A stretch of 64,000 nt of DNA from NCBI GenBank assembly GCA_028554645.1, contig JAQOOI010000018.1:372001-436000 (forward strand), read 5' to 3'. The DNA is from Omphalotus guepiniiformis (lineage: Eukaryota > Basidiomycota > Agaricomycetes > Agaricales > Omphalotaceae). Position numbers and translations under genes: made by a program. Below are positions 56,655 to 64,000 of the stretch, piece after piece. The notes under the pieces were generated by a model that worked only from the letters and a program-made list of their open reading frames with translations, was not told the origin of the DNA and searched no databases. Numbering within the stretch: position 1 is the first letter of the stretch; each line of letters starts with the position of its first letter.

Positions 56655-59600
56655 ATGCAACAGTACAACAATAATTTGAATGGACGAGGACAGTCATTCA
56701 AAAGTCAAGCAGAACTTGGTTTCTATCCACCACCAATTCAGACAAGAGCAGCCCATCAGCCAGCGACTCAGCAGCGGTATCCAGCACCACCTCCTCTCCG
56801 TGCCCATGCACCTTCCCAGTCCATGCCCTATCCATATCCACCTCCTGCTCAGCCTCAATATGTGAACAGATCTGCTTCCTCTTCACCTACTAGACGTCCT
56901 CTACCAGCTCCAGCTCCAGCCCAGCTTCCTTCGGTACCAGTTTACCATCAGCCACCCATGAATGGTGCGAGATTTCCCATTCAACAGAGCAAGCATCAGA
57001 GCATCGATCTTTCCGCCTTTCAGAGGTTCAATCAGGAGCGATTTAGTGGCAGGAGTAATATCAACCCGGTCAAAGGTGGTGTCTCTTTCAACTGTTGAAT
57101 TCATACATTCATATTACTCCAGATCAACCGCTTGCACCACCGAGACGGCGTGCCAGTCCACCCAGATTTTTCCCTGCTGCTCCAACAACTACTAGCTCAC
57201 CTGCGACTAGCAACAGGAGCAGGTCTACAAGTCCTACTAAACCTTCACCGTATCCAACTTCCTCGTATCCAGTCGCTCAGGCCACTCCTCCCTCATCGTA
57301 CACACATTCGTTCATCCAGCAAACCCCAATACAAAGCCGTACCCCTCATAATTCTTACAATCCTATTCTCGACCCACCTTCACCGACCTCTGCTTCCTCA
57401 CCAGGAGACACCAAGTTTGTTCCTTTATGGAAAAGATCAAGCATCGCAAGAGGTCGCCCGACCTCGACCATTGAAACTACCTCTGTTCCCAATCGTGCAG
57501 CGCCAAATGGGAGCTCCTTGGTCAATGGCAAGCGGCCTCTACCCACACCAGGACAACCTAATCGCGGCAATTCTCCCACCCGCAACCCATCTCCCACTCG
57601 AACGGGTCCCCAGGCTACTAAGCGTTTACCAAACCATGGAGAGGAAGAACAAGACCGTGCTTCTCCCGTGCTCAATGGATTTCCTCGGGGCAATTACCCG
57701 TCGTCTCCGGCTTCCTCAGCGCCTCCAAGTCCACAATATGGCATCTTGGATTTGCCATCTCGCACTAACAGCCAGATCACCACCAAATCTACCCACAGTC
57801 TTCCCCAACTACCTACTATGGCTAGTGGTAAACCAGCCCAGAGTCTTCCTCCGTCTTTTTACACCCCCTTTGCTAGTGGAAGTGGAGCCAACTCGGGGAT
57901 GCCTAACCCGCCTGGAATGACTAGAGGCCGTGCAGCGACTGCTAGTGGTGTAGGCGATACAGGAGCCAGCATGACGCTGAGATTCGCAAAGATGGATTTG
58001 GAAGAGGAGAACAGAAATGGTAAGGGTGCGTGGCCCCAAGATTTACCCAGACTTCCCAAGGCCCCTGGATCGTCTTTCACTTCGTTTTCTGGCTCGAATT
58101 CATCGGCATTCAGTAACAGGTCCACCTTTAGTAAAGAACCCTCGCGACCCCGCTCCGGCTTTAGCACTAGGGCTGAAGAGATCACTCTCGCAGATCTCGA
58201 CGAGCCACCACCTCGTCCAGCATCTGCCAGCTTTAGCTTACGATCTTCCTCGCCAGCTGAATCAGTGGCCAGCGGGGTCAGTCGCGTGAGTGGCATCAGC
58301 GGCACATCGACTTCGTCGACCATGTCACGCGGTGCATTCGATAGGTTCAGGCAGACTGCTGCTGAGCGTAGTGCGGGAGGTGGGAGTAGGTTTACCTATG
58401 ACGAGGAAGAGGAGGATCAGTATGATCTTCCCCGTCAACCCGAGCTAGAGAGATTTTCAAAGGCTGGCGAACCTCAAACTCCTCGACAGCGGCAACATCG
58501 ACAACAGGCACAAACTCCTGTGTTAAATATCGAGTCGCCTGCCCCGCTTGGTGGGAGAGAGAGGACGGCGGATATGAAGAGGATGGAGGACGATTCTCGC
58601 TCCCAGGCTATGAATCTCAGCCAACGTCCTGCATCGCGGCCTGGATCAAGGCCGGGGACGGCGCCGCCGATACCGAGGATTGCGATTTCTGGGATGGGTG
58701 ATGAAGATGGTGACGAGGGTGATGGTCCAACTGGAATACCTTCAATAGCAATATCTGTCAGCGAGTCTGAGGAGAGGAAGCAACCAGGCCCTCCTCCGCC
58801 TCAGATTGTCTTTGAGGTTCCTGGTATGGGCATGGATTCTCAGTTTGGTGGTAGTGGTGGCCCAGTCATCAGCGTTTCCAGTATGGATGATGATGACCAC
58901 AATGTTAATGACACCCAGCCTCATCGCCATCAACGCAAACCCGCACCTCCTACCGTCTCTGCTCCCAGTCGCTTCGACCAACCACGGCGCCCGGGAGGTC
59001 TAACTTGTCCCGCGTGCGCGAAACCTATCATTGGGCGCATCGTCGGTGCAATGGGAATGAAGTGGCATCCGGACTGCTTTCGGTGTAGTGTTTGCGGGGA
59101 GCTATTGGAGTGTGTTAGCTCGTACGAGGGTCCTGATGGGAGGGCGTATTGTCATTTGGATTATCATGAGGTAACGTTATGTTCTGTAATGATTCTAATG
59201 AGAATTTCATTGATACGAACTCAAAACGCAGGCATTCGCTCCAAGATGCTACCATTGCAAAACTCCAATCGTCGAAGAGCGTTTCATTTCCCTCGACGAT
59301 AACGCACTCGGCAAGCGGACGTATCACGAGCAACACTTTTTCTGCTCCGAATGCGGAGATCCGTTCCTCTCGCCCTCCTCGTCTTTACCGCACAACAAGC
59401 ATCATCAACCCGGCGGGGGTGGCGCTGGGTCAGGAGAGATGTCGTTCAGTGGTGATGGAACATTTGTCGGTGGCGAAGACGACGTCGGGTTCACGGTTTA
59501 CAAAGGGTATCCGTACTGCGAGGCGTGTCATGTGAGGTTGAGGTTGCCCAAGTGCAGGAAGTGTAAGAAGCCGATCAGGGATCATATGGAGGCAGTTGAG

Positions 59601-59802
59601 GCGCTCGGGGGGAAGTGGTGTTGGGAATGTTTTTGTTGCGCTGTAAGTGTGATTCCTTATGCTGAGCTGATCTGTAGTTAACTGTGTGCCCTTTTCCTAT
59701 CAGGGTTGCGAAAGGCCGTTCGAGGAACCGTCATTCTTCGAGAGGGATAAGAAACCGTATTGCGAAAGCTGCTTCAGTATCATGATACGAAATGAACTAT
59801 AA
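56655..59802 (+). CDS. LIM-domain protein, paxillin-like (Pxl1 type)
   Basis: Four exons (56655-57075, 57123-59170, 59232-59642, 59704-59802) encode 992 residues. About 650 N-terminal residues are Pro/Ser-rich and disordered, with many SPT and PPP motifs. LIM domains follow: LTCPACAKPIIGRIVGAMGMKWHPDCFRCSVCGE, then CYHCKTPI..., then CRKCKKPIRD...KWCWECFCCAGCERPF and the closing CESCF. The Cys/His spacing is canonical. Yeast Pxl1, with a similar plan, acts at sites of polarised growth and the septum through Rho1. The second LIM domain is interrupted by a Gly-rich insert (PGGGGAGSG). Confidence 0.9.
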
Positions 59803-60222
59803 GTTATGATTTCATGATTTGGACGTTTTATTAATGTCGTTTTCCGAGCACCTGCTGTCGACTTGTCATGATGTGTATCTTTTTCATTCAAATGTTACCA
59901 TGATTGCATCCGTACAATCAGACTCGCTCACGACACGAGTCTGCTGATACTGTATGATATATCACACATATGATCTTGCAAGTCGCGACTCTATCGCTGA
60001 GTTGTTCAAACACTGCCACTAGTCGTCGCTGAAAAGTCGATGTACTATAGCTCTTTGTATTTTACCTCTCCTTCGACGACAATAACTATTCCATTAATAT
60101 GTCTTTCCCCAATATTCCTGAATACGACTCCATACTGGCCGCCTATGAATCCGTTATTCAGATGCAGTGCAACTGGTGCGATCTCTTTGTTGCATTTCTT
60201 TCAGCTCGTGAAAAATACATGC

Positions 60223-60690
60223 TCATTCGAAGTCACGGCATACATCCAGGCTTCTCTTGAAAACCGCTGATAATGTATGTAAACTTACACACTTCGACCC
60301 TGTAACGACCATCACCATGGGTCGTTCTAGTCCGGGAACGCTGAGCTCATACATAATGCTCTGTAACTTGACAGTCCGACGATCTCCGTCTTCACGCTTC
60401 CGGATCGCAAGGGCTTCCAGAGCTGAAACAAGCATTGGGTACTGACCTCGATAAAGTGCACATCGCGTTCTTCCGTGAAGAAACGTCGCAAGTGAGGAGG
60501 AGTCCGGGGTTTGCCTTGATCAATTTCATACCTACGTCGGTGTCGGGAGTCAGGAGAGGTGCGTTGAACTGATTGCTGTCGATATTCTTAATTTCGTTAA
60601 TTGTATGAACTCTTTGTCTAATAGCCCGGGCGCTGGTACATTCCCGTCGCGTGGGAGCGTATTTCAACAAGGTAGGCGGAGTGGCTCTTA
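60223..60690 (-). CDS. Unrecognised locus, apparently frame-broken
   Basis: Three consecutive stretches on the minus strand look protein-coding but lie in different frames: RQRVHTINEIKNIDSNQF...LLTPDTDVG (60670 to about 60529), then YEIDQGKPRTPPHLRRFF and TEERDVHFIE (about 60528-60450), then GQYPMLVSALEALAIRKRED and TVKLQSIMYELSVPGL (about 60450-60300). Each switch falls at a GG doublet where one further G would join the frames (near 60530 and 60449). No ordinary intron fits either switch. I recognise no family. It is either a pseudogene or a real gene with two base-calling errors. The end toward 60223 and the start are undefined. Confidence 0.35.
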
Positions 60691-60744
60691 TTATTGTTTA
60701 GGTGGTCATTGTTGAACGACGAAAATACCATTGTTCTTTCTCAG

Positions 60745-62343
60745 ACTGAATATTCGACTTTGACCATTGACCATCCATCTAATCTCACTGCCTCTGCTAT
60801 ACATCAAGCTGTTCTCAATCCAGACGGTGTTAACGTTATCCAAATTGACCGTTCTCTCTCAACACCACCACCAAGCAATACAACCAACATCACTACTCAT
60901 ACTACTACTGATATGCCTTCCCGAGCTCGACATGCGATTGCAATCGACCCAGTTCGACGTTCGTTTTCAGAAATTTACGCACCCTCATCCAAACTTGTAT
61001 CCTCCGCCTCTCCACCCAAGTCCAGTAGCATGTTTTCAGGGCTCCTACGACGGAAGCACTATTCAAAAACAGAACCATTAAGCGAGAACGAGGAAGATGG
61101 CCCCCCTCCCACACCCCCAAAAGATAAAGGCATATATACTCCCTCATCACCGCAACAAAGACAATACCCATCGCACACCCGCCCTCAAACAGCTGGTGGC
61201 AGCTCCACTTATACCCCCGTATCCAAGTCAATACCCCAATCTATACCCCAACAGGAGCGCAGGAACAGCCTTTCGGAATTCGCTGTCATTTCACACTCTT
61301 TTAGCTCAGACGAGGTAGTCCTGGATCGGCCGCCTCAGTCTAGATCTCCGCCTCAGTCCCGTTCTCAATCGCAGTTTCTGTCGCAGTCGCCCACGCGGGG
61401 TGGAAAGGCAGCACTGTTTTCTGTCCCGCTGGATCGGAAGTGGGTCACCGAAAGGGTGGCTTACATTCCGGATCCCGAAGAGAGAGCTCGGAGACGCGCT
61501 ATCGCTCAGAAGCAAAGGCAGGAGGAGGAGCAAGAGGCTCTGAGAGTAGAGAATGAGCGCCAGGCGAGAATCAAACTCGAGAAGGAGGAAATGCTACGGA
61601 GGGAGGAAGAAGAGGAGAGGAGGAGGAAAGCTTCATTGGAGGCGGAGTTGAGACAGATTGCTGCTGAGCGCCGGCTGAGGGAACAGATGAGGAAAGAGGA
61701 AGATGAGCGGGTGCGGCGTGAGATTGAAGAGAGAAAGCAGGCAGATCGTGAGAGGAGACTCGAGGAACATAGGAAATTGGAACAATGGCGACAAGCTCAG
61801 GAGAAAGCGGCTCTCGAGAATGAGAGGAGAGAAAAGGAGGAGCAGAAGAAAGCAGAGTTGCAGAGGAAGAAGAGGATACAGGAGACGGTGCAACGGATTA
61901 CAAAGGAGATGAAGGTGGAATCCTCGATAACTGCATGGGCAACGCTGCAGACAAGTGATTCACTGGTCTGGAGAAGACGTTACCTCAAGTTGATTGGCTC
62001 AAAGTTGTTCTTCTATCGAAACCCAAAGGTGTGTTTCTGCCACTGGTGCTGTGTCGTGCAAGTGTCTAATCCCCCAGCCAGGAGTTGAACCAAATCTTGG
62101 ATGAAGTCGAGTTACGTGGGCAGCTGGTGGGAACAAGGGAATGGAATGAAGGCTTTGAGGAGCTCAAGGCAATACCACACTCGTTTGCTATCGAATTTAA
62201 AGACGGTCGGGAACCGTGGGCCATATATTCCGACACGGAGGATGAAAAGGTGAATTTGTTGTCCATAACAGTGACCACGTTGGAACTAACGAAAAGCGCA
62301 GTTTAAACTACTTGGAATGCTCCATTATGCAGCTGGACTGTGA
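60745..62343 (+). CDS. Coiled-coil protein with C-terminal PH domain
   Basis: Exons 60745-62028, 62082-62249 and 62302-62343 join in phase. The frame is open from an AG acceptor at 60743-60744 (TEYSTLTIDHPSN), so an upstream first exon is likely. The first in-frame ATG is 60913 (MPSRARHAIAIDP). A Ser/Pro-rich region is followed by an E/R/K coiled coil of about 150 residues (EEEEERRRKASLEAELRQIA). Then comes a PH domain: ESSITAWATLQTSDSLVWRR, RYLKLIGSKLFFYR, SFAIEFKDGREPWAIYSDTE and the closing helix FKLLGMLHYAAGL. A lipid- or protein-binding adaptor is the likely role; no named orthologue is known to me. Confidence 0.78.
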
Positions 62344-62432
62344 GGTGTATCTGTACATTTGTAGAATTTATTGTGTGTTTATACTTTAGTAGAGTACTGT
62401 GAAGGAAGGGTGTACTATGTGACTTGCGTGAC

Positions 62433-63755
62433 ATGAGCCACGGTCATCTCAACGTCCACCAGGCGAATGCCATGGCAGGGCTAGTGTCGCCCAAGCCAAT
62501 CTCTTATCTTCAGCAGAGTTCTCCTTACAATGCCTACGTTCGAGCAGGTCTCACTGCTTACTCTGAAACTCCTCCTTTAAACAATGCTCCTCTCGCTCAT
62601 CCTGTTCCTCACCAACCACTCGCTCAATTCATGACCGGCGGCTCCCTCGGAAATAATATTAGTATCAGTCTGCAAGAAGACACTAAAATCTATCAATATG
62701 TTGTTGAGCTCATGGATCCGAACACAAGAGAGACCGCCCTTTTGGAGCTGAGCAAGAAGCGAGAGCAATACGATGACCTCGCTCTCATTCTCTGGCATTC
62801 GTTCGGTTAGTCAGCGCACTTTGTCTGTTTGAATCAATTCTAAGCCTGTCCTTTATTTGCAGGGGTTATGCCGGCGTTGTTGCAGGAAATCGTCTCTGTA
62901 TACCCACTGTTGTCTCCTCCCAATTTGACCGCACATGTATCAAACCGGGTGTGCAACGCGCTCGCGCTCTTGCAGTGCGTGGCCTCTCACACGGAGACTC
63001 GACAGCTTTTTCTGAATGGTGCGTAGCCAATGTATTTTTCTCTACATGAATCCTTAACCTTGTCTACAGCCCATATTCCACTCTTTCTCTACCCGTTCTT
63101 GAATACCACATCCAAAACCCGACCGTTTGAATATTTGCGTTTGACCTCTTTGGGCGTTATTGGTGCACTTGTAAAAGTACGTCTTCATCTCATACGAGCC
63201 TCTTACCCAAAGCTAAAATTTCCATTGCAGCAAAACGACAACAATGCTGTCATTCACTTTCTCTTATCAACGGAAATTATACCCCTCTGTCTCCGAATTA
63301 TGGAGACCGGCTCGGAACTTTCAAAAACTGTAGCTATCTTTATTGTCCAGAAAATTCTGCTTGACGAAACGGGTTTGACATACATTTGTCACACGTATGA
63401 ACGGTTTTACGCTGTGGGTACTGTGTTGAGCAATATGGTCACCCAGCTAGTCGAGTCGCAGGCAGTCCGTCTCCTGAAGCACGTCGTTCGATGCTATCTG
63501 CGACTGAGTGACAACCTCAGGTTCGCTTGTTCTCATATGATTGGATCGGGATGAAACTCAATAGCATTACAGGGCTCGTGAAGCACTCCGCGCTTGTTTA
63601 CCTGAGCCACTTCGGGACCAGACCTTCAGTGCGCTACTCAAGGTATGCTCCCTATCACCTACTCACACGACCCGGGGTTGATCATTCCGTCACAGGGCGA
63701 CATGGTAACAAAACGATGCCTTACAACTCTGCTGAACAATCTGAACGAACCTTGA
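62433..63755 (+). CDS. CAF40: Rcd1/CNOT9 (Caf40), CCR4-NOT subunit
   Basis: Six exons (62433-62805, 62863-63018, 63070-63176, 63231-63520, 63573-63642, 63696-63755) encode 351 residues. The conserved Rcd1 armadillo core is clear: [120 protein letters not shown] and the ending [17 protein letters not shown]9 is the peptide-binding platform of the CCR4-NOT deadenylase, acting just before the Pat1 step encoded 40 kb away. A Pro/Gln-rich N-terminus of ~85 residues precedes the core. Confidence 0.95.
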
Positions 63756-64000
63756 AGACTAAATAAACGATTGTAAGATTCGTCCTGGCATTTTAATATC
63801 TTGCATTGCTTTCATTTGCATTCCCCCTATTTCCTTTCGGTAGAATTCAAAGTGTACAATCTACTTATTGTCGAATACTTGCGGTAGCTTATCTTACAAA
63901 AGTTGTATTACTTGGACTGAAACTGTTTTAAAAAAGTCTTTACGATATGTGCTAGAGCGACGTCGAGAGCGATCAAGGTGAATCACTTGCTTAGTCAGGC
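63756..64000. other. 3' flank of CAF40 to window end, no gene seen
   Basis: This stretch is AT-rich, with no frame of note. It probably holds the CAF40 3' untranslated region. Confidence 0.4.

Noticed and set aside
57132..57920. 262-codon alternative frame inside the LIM protein
   Set aside because: It is a +1 shadow of a Pro/Ser-rich coding region. The frame leading to the LIM domains is the real one.

Overview
The window is nuclear DNA of a filamentous basidiomycete, most likely an Agaricomycete. Genes are split by many introns of about 45-70 nt. The gene set is typically fungal: Shr3, Pat1, Rcd1/CNOT9, glycogen debranching enzyme, SAGA subunits, an Agaricomycete-type P450 and a decayed tyrosine recombinase of a kind common in mushroom genomes. 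Exon structures below were worked out by hand from reading frames, splice consensus and remembered family motifs. Frame arithmetic was checked for the genes with listed or counted exons. No database search was run.

Layout. 1-5225 is a transposon graveyard: 90-bp tandem repeats, a tyrosine recombinase pseudogene with CpG-type decay, short duplications, a perfect hairpin, and an LTR with a polypurine tract. 5226-19795 holds SHR3(-), a PX-PH-RhoGAP protein(-), a 22-exon iron-sulfur type L-serine dehydratase(+), a long coiled-coil protein with an NFKBIL1-like tail(-) and a Sly41/TPT-type transporter(-). 19919-35935 holds PAT1(+), glycogen debranching enzyme(-), a makorin-like E3 ligase(-), HFI1/ADA1(-), a mitoferrin-type carrier(-) and a hypoxanthine-guanine phosphoribosyltransferase(-). 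36623-38786 holds TAF10(+) and SGF73(+). 39024-49053 holds an EF-hand MscS channel(-), an ABCC transporter(-) and guanylate kinase(-). 49393-63755 holds an AGC/YANK-like kinase(+), tRNA-Met with an intron(-), a DUF1295 membrane protein(+), a P450(+), a LIM protein(+), an unrecognised locus, a coiled-coil/PH protein(+) and RCD1/CNOT9(+).

Functional grouping. Three SAGA subunits (HFI1/ADA1, TAF10, SGF73) lie within 7.4 kb, and TAF10 and SGF73 are 116 bp apart on one strand. Two mRNA-decay factors (PAT1, CNOT9) are present but far apart. Guanylate kinase and HPT1 both act in GMP metabolism.

No clearly new defence or biosynthetic system was seen. The most unusual features are at gene-structure level: 7-, 8- and 9-nt microexons in three conserved genes, repeated GC-AG introns, and several conserved junctions whose frame is off by one or two bases next to G runs. 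The last point suggests either homopolymer errors in the assembly or real frameshifts.
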